Below, piece by piece: positions 25,959-33,520 of a stretch of 64,000 nucleotides of DNA; position 1 is the stretch's first letter, and the number at the start of each line of letters is the position of its first letter. The translations under genes and the position numbers were made by a program. The notes below the pieces were generated by a model. It had not been told where the DNA came from. It did not search any database and saw only the letters and a program-made list of their open reading frames with translations. The stretch comes from Bosea sp. F3-2 (lineage in GTDB: Bacteria; Pseudomonadota; Alphaproteobacteria; Rhizobiales; Beijerinckiaceae): contig NZ_CP042331.1 of assembly GCF_008253865.1 (NCBI RefSeq), forward strand, positions 3,444,001-3,508,000. The letters run 5' to 3'.

Positions 25959-26974
25959 CAGCGTGCCTCCATGATGTCGCGCAGCGCCTGTCCGAGGCGG
26001 GCGGGACCGGGGAAATAGTCCCATTCCTGCGCATGCGGATAGGGCGTGTCCCAGCCGGTGACGCGCATCACCGGCGCCTCCAGATGGTAGAAGCAATGCT
26101 CCTGCACCAGCGCGACCAGCTCGCCGCCGAAGCCGGAGGTCAGCGTCGCCTCGTGCAGGACGATGCAGCGGCCGGTCTTCTCGACCGAGGCGATGATCGC
26201 TTCGAGATCGAGCGGGACGAGCGTGCGCAGGTCGATGATTTCGGCGTCGATGCCGGTATCCTCCGCCGCCGCCAATGCGACATGGACCATGGTGCCATAG
26301 GCGAGGATGGTGACGGCATTGCCCTCACGCCGCGTCACCGCCTTGCCGAGCGGCACGGTGTAGTGGCCTTCCGGCACCTCGGAGAGCTCATGCTTCGACC
26401 AGGCCGTGACCGGGCGGTCGTGATGGCCGTCGAAGGGGCCGTTATAGAGCCGCTTCGGTTCGAGGAAGATCACCGGGTCGGGGTCCTCGATCGCGGCGAT
26501 CAGCAGGCCCTTGGCGTCGTAGGGGTTGGACGGCACGATCGTCTTCAGGCCGGAGACATGGGTGAACAGCGCTTCCGGGCTCTGGCTGTGGGTCTGGCCG
26601 CCGAAGATCCCGCCACCGGTCGGCATGCGGATCACCATCGGGCAGGTGAAGTCGCCGGCCGAGCGGTAGCGCAGGCGCGCCGCCTCCGAGACGATCTGGT
26701 CATAGGCCGGGTACATGTAGTCAGCGAACTGGATCTCGATGCAGGGCTTGAGGCCATAGGCAGCCATGCCGATCGCGGTGCCGACGATGCCGGCCTCGCT
26801 GATCGGCGCGTCGAAGCAGCGCGAGACGCCGTATTTCTGCTGGAGCCCGTGGGTGCAGCGGAAGACGCCGCCGAAGAAGCCGACATCCTCGCCGAAGACC
26901 ACGACATTGTCGTCGCGGCCCATCGAGACGTCCATGGCGGAGCGGATCGCCTCGATCATCGTCATCTTGGCCAT
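25958..26974 (-). CDS. bkdA2: Branched-chain 2-oxoacid dehydrogenase E1 beta subunit
   Basis: A 338-residue TPP-enzyme beta subunit. GEDVGFFGGVF near 25-35, PISEAGIVGTAIGMA and the QIVSEAARLRYRS segment match BCKDH E1-beta, and the C-terminal domain has the transketolase-C fold. ATG 26974 lies four bases after the E1-alpha stop; an upstream in-frame ATG would extend deep into that gene. It pairs with E1-alpha to decarboxylate the oxoacids of valine, leucine and isoleucine. Confidence 0.94.
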   Translation of the reverse strand: MAKMTMIEAIRSAMDVSMGRDDNVVVFGEDVGFFGGVFRCTHGLQQKYGVSRCFDAPISEAGIVGTAIGMAAYGLKPCIEIQFADYMYPAYDQIVSEAARLRYRSAGDFTCPMVIRMPTGGGIFGGQTHSQSPEALFTHVSGLKTIVPSNPYDAKGLLIAAIEDPDPVIFLEPKRLYNGPFDGHHDRPVTAWSKHELSEVPEGHYTVPLGKAVTRREGNAVTILAYGTMVHVALAAAEDTGIDAEIIDLRTLVPLDLEAIIASVEKTGRCIVLHEATLTSGFGGELVALVQEHCFYHLEAPVMRVTGWDTPYPHAQEWDYFPGPARLGQALRDIMEAR

Positions 26975-26978
26975 CGCG

Positions 26979-28238
26979 TCACACCCCGATCTGCTGGCGC
27001 TGGCGGCGCAGATGCGGCGGCAGCTCGGCATAGACATCCTCGAAGATGTCGCGCGCCGAGGGCTTGCCGCCGGAATGCAGCGTGCCGAAGCTCTCGGCCT
27101 CCTTCTGCGCCGCGATGACGGTGGCGAGGATCTCGGCCTCCGCCTGCTTGTGGCGTTCCTCCGACCAGGCGCCGACGGCGATGAGATGCTGCTTCAGCCG
27201 GATCAGCGGGTCGCCCAGCGGCCAGTCGTCGGATTCATGCTTGGGGCGATAGGCGGAGGGATCGTCCGAGGTGGAATGGGCGCCGGCGCGATAGGTGACG
27301 TATTCGACCAGCGTGGGACCCAGATTGCGGCGGGCACGCTCGACCGCCCATTGCGCGACGGCATAGGTGGCGAGGTAGTCGTTGCCGTCGACGCGCAAGG
27401 CCGGGATGCCGAAGCCGAGGCCCCTTGCGGCAAAGGTGCCGGAGCCGCCGCGCGCGATGCCCTGGAAGGTCGAGATCGCCCACTGGTTGTTGACGACGTT
27501 GAGGACGACCGGCGCCTTGTAGGTCGAGGCGAAGACGAGGGCGGCGTGGAAATCCGATTCCGCCGTGGAACCGTCGCCGATCCAGGCGGCGGCGATGCGG
27601 GTGTCGTTCTTGATGGCTGAGGCCATCGCCCAGCCGACGGCCTGGACGAACTGCGTCGCGAGGTTGCCGGAAATGGTGAAGAAGCCGTGCTCCTTCGACG
27701 AATACATGATCGGCAGCTGCCGGCCGCGCAGCGGATCGCGCTCGTTCGAGTAGATCTGGCACATCATGTCGACGAGCGGGTAGTCATGCGCGATCAGCAG
27801 ACCCGCCTGGCGATAGGTCGGGAAGTTCATGTCGCCGGGCTCGAGCGCGATGCGGAAGGCGCAGCTCACCGCCTCCTCGCCGGTGTGCTGCATGTAGAAC
27901 GAGGTCTTGCCCTGGCGCTGCGCCATCTGCATGCGCGCATCGAAGGTGCGCAGCGTCATCATGTGGCGCAGGCCGCGGATCAGATCGTCATGCGAGAGAT
28001 CCGGAACCCAGGGGCCGACGGCCTCGCCCTCGCGGTTGAGCACGCGGATGATCGAATAGGCGAGATCGCGTATGTCCTTGGGGTCGACATCGACCGGTGG
28101 ACGGGCGACGGAGCCCGCCTTGGGGATCACGACATGGGAGAAGTCGGGCTTCTCGCCGGGACGACTCGCGGGTTTGGGGACGTGGAACTGCAGTGGCTGG
28201 GTCGCTACCGGCGCGCTGCCGGCCTTGTCGCTGCTCAT
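26979..28238 (-). CDS. bkdA1: Branched-chain 2-oxoacid dehydrogenase E1 alpha subunit
   Basis: A 419-residue alpha subunit carrying the TPP motif (GDGSTAESDFHAAL through NNQWAIST), the phosphorylation-loop-like segment RAGAHSTSDDPSAYRP, and an N-terminal extension of about 60 residues as in other bacterial BkdA1. ATG 28238 has GGAGGCGCTC upstream and is preferred over in-frame ATGs at 28250 and 28292. It is the first gene of the minus-strand operon bkdA1-bkdA2-bkdB-lpd, divergent from an Lrp-type regulator. Confidence 0.94.
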   Translation of the reverse strand: MSSDKAGSAPVATQPLQFHVPKPASRPGEKPDFSHVVIPKAGSVARPPVDVDPKDIRDLAYSIIRVLNREGEAVGPWVPDLSHDDLIRGLRHMMTLRTFDARMQMAQRQGKTSFYMQHTGEEAVSCAFRIALEPGDMNFPTYRQAGLLIAHDYPLVDMMCQIYSNERDPLRGRQLPIMYSSKEHGFFTISGNLATQFVQAVGWAMASAIKNDTRIAAAWIGDGSTAESDFHAALVFASTYKAPVVLNVVNNQWAISTFQGIARGGSGTFAARGLGFGIPALRVDGNDYLATYAVAQWAVERARRNLGPTLVEYVTYRAGAHSTSDDPSAYRPKHESDDWPLGDPLIRLKQHLIAVGAWSEERHKQAEAEILATVIAAQKEAESFGTLHSGGKPSARDIFEDVYAELPPHLRRQRQQIGV

Positions 28239-28418
28239 GAGCGCCTCCATCCCTGACGCCACCAGCATTCCGCCTTTGCCGGCATCCGGCAAGGCGTCTC
28301 GTCAGCGGCGCTGCCATGCGCAGCGGCCGCGGCCAGCGGGCGATCGTTCCCCTTGCAACCAACGCTAGCTGCGCCGCCCCGGAGGTTCCTTCCGAATTTG
28401 CCGGCGGCGCCGAAATCT

Positions 28419-28437
28419 TGCAGAAGTTACTTCTGCA
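28419..28437. promoter_or_regulatory. Perfect 19-bp palindrome in the bkd/bkdR gap
   Basis: TGCAGAAGT and ACTTCTGCA pair perfectly around one base. The centre is 38 bases before the regulator start, in an AT-rich stretch. Lrp-family proteins bind such short palindromes, so it is a good candidate for the BkdR site controlling both directions. Confidence 0.65.
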
Positions 28438-28466
28438 TAATGACCTAAACCCAGAATGATCATCCG

Positions 28467-28964
28467 ATGAACAAAAAGAGCCAGAACGGTCCTGCTCTCG
28501 ATCTGATCGATCGCAAGATTCTCGCCGCGCTGCGCGAGGATGGGCGGCTGACAACGCAGGCATTGGCCGAGAAGGTGGGCCTGTCACCCTCGCCCTGCTG
28601 GACGCGGGTGAAGCGGCTGGAAGAGTCAGGCGCGATCGAGAAATATGTCGCACTGCTCGACCACAAGGCGCTCGGCTACAACAACATCGTCTTCGTCGAG
28701 ATCACGCTCGACAAGCATGACGACAAGGTGCTCGACCAGTGCGGCGAGGCGCTGAGCCGGGCGCCGGAGGTGGTCGAGGCGCATCTCGTGACGGGCGAGT
28801 ACGACTATCTCGCCAAGGTCGTGGTCAGCGGCACCGACCATTACGAGCGCTTCCTGCGCGGAACGATCTACCGCATCCCCGGCGTGCGCCAGACGCGAAC
28901 GACCTTCGGCTTGAGGGCGCTGAAGCGGACGCTCTCGGTCGATCCGCTGAAGGTTGTAGGGTGA
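28467..28964 (+). CDS. bkdR: Lrp/AsnC-family regulator, BkdR-like
   Basis: A 165-residue feast/famine regulator with an N-terminal HTH (DRKILAALREDGRLTTQALA, then SPSPCWTRVKRLEESG) and a RAM domain from about 75 (HLVTGEYDYLAKVVVSG). It is divergent from the bkd operon with 228 bp between them. In Pseudomonas and many alphaproteobacteria such a gene is BkdR, which activates bkd transcription in response to branched-chain amino acids. That role is inferred from position and family. Confidence 0.88.
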   Translation: MNKKSQNGPALDLIDRKILAALREDGRLTTQALAEKVGLSPSPCWTRVKRLEESGAIEKYVALLDHKALGYNNIVFVEITLDKHDDKVLDQCGEALSRAPEVVEAHLVTGEYDYLAKVVVSGTDHYERFLRGTIYRIPGVRQTRTTFGLRALKRTLSVDPLKVVG

Positions 28965-28970
28965 GGCAGC

Positions 28971-29076
28971 CGTCATGCTCGGGCTTGACCCGAGCATCTC
29001 TCGCCGAAAGAGGCTTCTTTAGCCTCATCCTGCCTGAGATTCTCGGGTCCGCGCGAAGCGCGGCCCGAGAATGACG
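28971..29076. repeat. CGTCAT/ATGACG palindromic element
   Basis: Composite element with CGTCATGCTCGGG and a GAGATTCTCGGG/CCCGAGAATGACG arm, between the convergent bkdR and LLM oxidoreductase genes. Confidence 0.65.
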
Positions 29077-29086
29077 TCGCGGGCTT

Positions 29087-30118
29087 CTACCCCAGCATCT
29101 CCCGCACCAGCGGAATGACCTTCTCGCCATAAAGCCGGATGCACTCCATCAGCTTCTCATGCGCCAGCGGGCCGGCGCTGTATTTGAGCTGGAAGCGGGC
29201 GATGCCGAGGCCCTTGGCGGTCGCGGCGATCTTGCGCGCCACCGTCTCGGGCGAGCCGAGATAAAGCGAGCCGCCCGCGACCTCCTGCTCGAAGTCCTCG
29301 CGGCTCATCGGCGGCCAGCCACGCTCGGCGCCGATGCGGTCCCGATTCGCCTTGAACGCCGGAAAGAACTCCTCCTTGGCCTGCTCGTCGGTCGCGGCGA
29401 CATAGCCCGGCGAATGCACGCCCACCGGCTTCGCCGGCTTGCCGATCTGCCCATAGGCGCGGTGGTAAAGATCGACATAGGGTTTGAAGCGCAGCGGGTC
29501 GCCGCCGATGATGGCGAGCATCAGCGGCAGGTCGTAGCGCACCGCACGCACCACCGATTCCGGGCTGCCGCCGACACCGATCCAGGTCTTGAGCGGACCG
29601 TGCTCGACCGGCGGATAAACGAGCTGGTCCTTGAGCGGCGGACGGATCGAGCCCTGCCAGCTCACCGGCTCCTGCGGCAGCAGTGCGGCGAAGAGATCGA
29701 GCTTCTCCTCGAAGAGCTGCTCGTACTGCCGCAGGTCGAAGCCGAAGAGCGGAAAGGACTCGGTGAAGGAGCCGCGGCCGAGGATGACCTCGGCGCGCCC
29801 GTTCGAAAGCGCATCCACCGTCGAGAAGCGCTGGAAGACGCGGATCGGGTCGTCCGAGGAGAGAACGGTGACGGCGGAGCCGAGCTTGATGCGGCTGGTG
29901 CGCGTGGCCATGCCGGCCAGCACGGTCTCGGGCGAGGAAACAGCGAAATCGGCACGGTGATGCTCGCCGACACCGATGAAATCGATGCCGACGCTGTCGG
30001 CCAGCACGGCTTCCTCGACGAGATTGCGGATCACCTGCGCATGCGGCAGCGGCTTGCCGTCCGCCCCGTTGGTGACGTCGCCGAAAGTGTCGAGCCCGAA
30101 TTCCAGTTCCTGCGCCAT
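29087..30118 (-). CDS. LLM-class flavin-dependent oxidoreductase
   Basis: A 343-residue luciferase-like monooxygenase fold protein. It begins with ELEFGLDTFGD, continues with FIGVGEHHRADF and SSPETVLAGMATRTSRIKLGSA cut by family-conserved turns, and has GSPETVARKI near the C-terminus. Members use FMNH2 or F420H2; this branch is usually FMN-linked. ATG 30118 is preferred over upstream in-frame starts, which would read into the LysR promoter region. It is divergent from the LysR gene; a role in formate metabolism is not implied by its sequence. Confidence 0.88.
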   Translation of the reverse strand: MAQELEFGLDTFGDVTNGADGKPLPHAQVIRNLVEEAVLADSVGIDFIGVGEHHRADFAVSSPETVLAGMATRTSRIKLGSAVTVLSSDDPIRVFQRFSTVDALSNGRAEVILGRGSFTESFPLFGFDLRQYEQLFEEKLDLFAALLPQEPVSWQGSIRPPLKDQLVYPPVEHGPLKTWIGVGGSPESVVRAVRYDLPLMLAIIGGDPLRFKPYVDLYHRAYGQIGKPAKPVGVHSPGYVAATDEQAKEEFFPAFKANRDRIGAERGWPPMSREDFEQEVAGGSLYLGSPETVARKIAATAKGLGIARFQLKYSAGPLAHEKLMECIRLYGEKVIPLVREMLG

Positions 30119-30327
30119 GATCGTCCCGAGGCCGTACTGCGGCCTGTTGCCTGCCGGCCATCCCGGCCTCACGGAGTTAGGATCGTGATTGCCGCAGCGC
30201 AATTCTGTCGGCGTTGCCCCGGCAGCAACAACCTGTTTGCACGATTGCAACCACGATGCTTGCAACGGCTGCGCGCTATGCCGATGCTCGGGCACGCGGC
30301 GATATCAGCCGTTCCCGAAGCGACGCC

Positions 30328-31242
30328 ATGATCATTCGCCAGCTGGTCTATCTCGATGCGCTCGCCCGCGAGAAGCATTTCCGCCGCGCAGCCGAGGCCT
30401 GCCACGTCTCGCAGCCGACGCTGTCGGCCGCGATCGTGCAGCTGGAAGAAGAACTCGGCGTGCTGATCGTCGAGCGCGGCCGGCGCTTCCAGGGCTTCAC
30501 CAAGGAAGGCGAGGTCGTTCTCGCCCATGCCCGGCGCATTCTGGCCGAGGCCGAGGTCATGAAGGATTCGATCGCCGAGCTGCGCGAGGGCGTCTCCGGC
30601 CGCATCCGGCTCGGCGCGATCCCGACCGCGCTGCCGATGATCGCCCATATCACCGCACCGTTCTCGGACCGCTATCCGGCGGTGTCGCTCACCGTGCTCT
30701 CGCTGACCTCGCAGGAGATCCAGGAGGGCATCGACAATTTCGAGCTCGATGTCGGGCTGACCTATCTCGACAACGAACCGCTCGACCGGGTGATCTCCAA
30801 GCCGATCTATCAGGAATCCTATGTGCTGCTGACGCGCGAGGACGGGCCTCTGGGCGTGCGCAACACCATCAGCTGGGCTGAGGCCGCCGAGCACAAGCTC
30901 TGCCTGCTCACCGGCGACATGCAGAACCGGCGCATCATCGACGGCATCTTCCGCTCGGTCGGCACTGCGCCGCGCCCGGTCATCGAGACCAACTCGATCT
31001 TCAATCTGTGTTCCCATGCCGGCATCCAGGGCGTCGCCAGCATCGTCTCGCTGCAATTGCTGGAGTTCTTCGGCGTGCCGCTCGGCACGAAGGCGCTGTC
31101 GCTGGTCGAGCCGGAGGCGCAGCGCACGATCGGGCTGATCGTCGCCGACCGTCAGCCCGTCGCGCCGCTCGCCCGCAACCTGCTGATGATGACACAGCCG
31201 ATGACGGATGCACGGCTGCCGCGGCGGCCGATCGTACGATAG
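30328..31242 (+). CDS. LysR-family regulator upstream of the fds operon
   Basis: A 304-residue LysR-type regulator: HTH at 1-60 (FRRAAEACHVSQPTLSAAI), linker helix, effector domain from about 90 (SGRIRLGAIPTALPMIAHI). ATG 30328 removes an atypical Arg-rich N-terminal extension. It is transcribed in the same direction as fdsGBA, 228 bp upstream of the operon. A LysR gene (fdsR) beside fds genes is known from other proteobacteria, so it is the likely formate-responsive regulator. Confidence 0.88.
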   Translation: MIIRQLVYLDALAREKHFRRAAEACHVSQPTLSAAIVQLEEELGVLIVERGRRFQGFTKEGEVVLAHARRILAEAEVMKDSIAELREGVSGRIRLGAIPTALPMIAHITAPFSDRYPAVSLTVLSLTSQEIQEGIDNFELDVGLTYLDNEPLDRVISKPIYQESYVLLTREDGPLGVRNTISWAEAAEHKLCLLTGDMQNRRIIDGIFRSVGTAPRPVIETNSIFNLCSHAGIQGVASIVSLQLLEFFGVPLGTKALSLVEPEAQRTIGLIVADRQPVAPLARNLLMMTQPMTDARLPRRPIVR

Positions 31243-31361
31243 AGTTCGCCTATCGTCGTAGAAGCGCCGCAGCATTGTGCGGCGCAAAATCGGCAATTCG
31301 CGACATTTTCAAGGCGAGGTTTGCAACCACCCGATCAACATCGGCCGCATGCCGGCCATAT

Positions 31362-31380
31362 TGATAGTCAAAAACTATCA
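31362..31380. promoter_or_regulatory. Inverted repeat upstream of fdsG
   Basis: TGATAGT and ACTATCA pair perfectly around five bases (CAAAA), 91 bases before the fdsG start. The arrangement fits a LysR-type T-N11-A site. FdsR-type binding is inferred from the adjacent LysR gene. Confidence 0.55.
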
Positions 31381-31470
31381 CACAGTCGAAACAAACGATT
31401 TGAAATCATTCCAATTTCACTCACCCTTCCATCCAAGGAGCGCCCGGCGAACCGGGCCGATGGAGGAAAG

Positions 31471-31941
31471 ATGGCGGGTTATCCAGCCTGGGATCAGGAC
31501 AGCGCGCGCACGATCATCGCCGGTCTGGCGCATCTGGAAGGCGCCACGCTGCCGATGCTGCACGCCCTGCAGGACGAATTCGGCTATGTCGACCCGCAGG
31601 CCGTGCCGCTGATCGCGGAGGCGCTGAACCTGTCGCGCGCCGAGGTCCATGGCGCGATTTCCTTCTACCACGACTTCAAGACCGCGCCGCAGCCAGCCCG
31701 CCTCGTCAAGCTCTGCCGGGCGGAAGCCTGCCAGTCGCTCGGCTGCGAAAAGGTCGTCGCCGAGCTCGCCGCTGAGCACGGCATCGTCGTCGACGGTGGA
31801 CCGTCCGGCGACGCACTGGTCGAAACGGTGTATTGTCTTGGCAATTGCGCGCTCGGGCCTTCGGCCCTGGTCGACGGCGAACTGATCGGGCGCGTCGATG
31901 CAGCCCGCATCGCCGGGCTCTGCCAGCACGGAAGGGCGTGA
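31471..31941 (+). CDS. fdsG: NAD-dependent formate dehydrogenase gamma subunit
   Basis: A 156-residue NuoE-like subunit with a thioredoxin-fold [2Fe-2S] cluster. Its four ligands are Cys82, Cys87, Cys122 and Cys126 (LCRAEACQSLGC, YCLGNC). ATG 31471 is preceded by GGAGGAAAG, an excellent ribosome-binding site, and removes a non-conserved upstream extension. It is the first gene of fdsGBA-fdhD-fdsD. In the cytoplasmic Fds complex it passes electrons within the diaphorase part towards NAD+. Confidence 0.95.
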   Translation: MAGYPAWDQDSARTIIAGLAHLEGATLPMLHALQDEFGYVDPQAVPLIAEALNLSRAEVHGAISFYHDFKTAPQPARLVKLCRAEACQSLGCEKVVAELAAEHGIVVDGGPSGDALVETVYCLGNCALGPSALVDGELIGRVDAARIAGLCQHGRA

Positions 31942-31944
31942 GGC

Positions 31945-33510
31945 ATGAGCGCCGCCCCGATCCGCATCTTCGTACCCGTAGACGCCGCCGCCTTGTCGGT
32001 CGGCGCAGAAGCTGTCGCTGAGGCCGTCATCCGCGAAGCGGCGGCGCGCGGCCTCGCCGTCGAGATCGTCCGCAACGGCTCGCGCGGCATGCTCTGGCTG
32101 GAGCCGCTGGTCGAGGTCGAGACGCCGGAAGGGCGCATCGCCTACGGACCAGTCGCAGCGAAAGATGTCGCCTCGCTGTTCGAAGCGGGCTTCGCCGCGG
32201 GCGGCGCGCATGGCTTACGCCTCGGCAAGACCGACGAACTGACCTGGATGAAGCGCCAACAGCGGCTCACCTTCGAGCGCGTCGGCATCATCGACCCGCT
32301 CTCGATCGCCGACTATCGCGCCCATGGCGGCTTTGCGGGGCTGGAGAAGGCGCTCTCGCTCACCGGCAACGAGATCGTCCAGACGATCAAGGCGTCCGGC
32401 CTGCGCGGTCGCGGCGGCGCCGGCTTCCCGACCGGCATCAAATGGCAGACCGTGCTCGATGCCAAAGCGGAGCAGAAATACATCGTCTGCAACGCCGACG
32501 AGGGCGACAGCGGCACCTTCGCCGACCGCATGCTGTTCGAAGGCGACCCCTATCTCACCATCGAGGGCATGGCGATCGCGGCGGTCGCGGTCGGTGCGAC
32601 GCGCGGCTACATCTATCTGCGCTCGGAGTATCCGCACGCCCATCGCACGCTGCAGCGCGCGATCCTGAAGGCTGAGGCGGCCGGGCTGATCGGCGCTTCG
32701 GTGATGGGCACCGAGCATGCCTTCCACCTCCAGGTCCGGCTCGGGGCCGGCGCCTATATCTGCGGCGAGGAGACCTCGCTGCTGGAGAGCCTGGAAGGCA
32801 AGCGCGCCATCGTCCGCGCCAAGCCGCCGCTGCCGGCCCTGCAGGGACTCTTCGGCAAGCCGACCATCGTCAACAACGTGCTCTCCTTCGCGGCCGTGCC
32901 CTGGATTCTCGATCATGGTGCGCAGGCTTACGCCGATTACGGCATGGGCCGCTCGCGCGGCACGCTGCCGGTGCAGCTCGGCGGCAATGTCAGGCGCGGC
33001 GGGTTGATCGAACTCGCCTTCGGCATCTCGCTGCGCGAGATCATCGAGGAGATGGGCGGCGGCACGCTCTCAGGGAGGCCGATCCGCGCCGTGCAGGTTG
33101 GCGGGCCGCTGGGCGCCTATCTCACCGCCGAACAGCTCGACGTGCAGATGGATTACGAGGCGCTCGCGGCCATGCGCGCCATGCTCGGCCATGGCGGCAT
33201 CGTCGTGTTCGACGATACGGTCGATATGGCCCGGCAGGCTCGCTTCGCCTTCGCCTTCTGCGCCAAGGAATCCTGCGGCAAGTGCACGCCCTGCCGTATC
33301 GGCGCGACGCGCGGCGTCGAGGTGATGGATCGCATCATCGCGGGCACCGAACGGCCGAAGAACATCGCCGTGCTGCGCGATCTCGCCAAGCTGATGACCG
33401 ACGCCTCGCTCTGCGCCATGGGTGGCCTGACCCCCATGCCGGTGATGAGTGCACTCAACCATTTCCCCGAGGACTTCGACCGTCCTCCGCTGCCTTTGGC
33501 GGCCGAGTGA
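31945..33510 (+). CDS. fdsB: NAD-dependent formate dehydrogenase beta subunit
   Basis: A 521-residue NuoF-like diaphorase subunit. GRGGAGFPTGIKW and NADEGDSGTFADR bind FMN and NADH, and a [4Fe-4S] cluster is held by Cys444, Cys447, Cys450 (ESCGKCTPC) and Cys490. The first 110 residues are a thioredoxin-like NuoE-type extension typical of FdsB. It starts three bases after fdsG. It transfers electrons from the formate-oxidising subunit to NAD+. Confidence 0.95.
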   Translation: MSAAPIRIFVPVDAAALSVGAEAVAEAVIREAAARGLAVEIVRNGSRGMLWLEPLVEVETPEGRIAYGPVAAKDVASLFEAGFAAGGAHGLRLGKTDELTWMKRQQRLTFERVGIIDPLSIADYRAHGGFAGLEKALSLTGNEIVQTIKASGLRGRGGAGFPTGIKWQTVLDAKAEQKYIVCNADEGDSGTFADRMLFEGDPYLTIEGMAIAAVAVGATRGYIYLRSEYPHAHRTLQRAILKAEAAGLIGASVMGTEHAFHLQVRLGAGAYICGEETSLLESLEGKRAIVRAKPPLPALQGLFGKPTIVNNVLSFAAVPWILDHGAQAYADYGMGRSRGTLPVQLGGNVRRGGLIELAFGISLREIIEEMGGGTLSGRPIRAVQVGGPLGAYLTAEQLDVQMDYEALAAMRAMLGHGGIVVFDDTVDMARQARFAFAFCAKESCGKCTPCRIGATRGVEVMDRIIAGTERPKNIAVLRDLAKLMTDASLCAMGGLTPMPVMSALNHFPEDFDRPPLPLAAE

Positions 33511-33520
33511 GGAGGCCGCG

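Noticed and set aside
30237..30250. TTGCA-N4-TGCAA palindrome before the LysR gene
   Set aside because: The arms are only five bases and similar TTGCAA words occur several times nearby; not distinct enough to call an operator.
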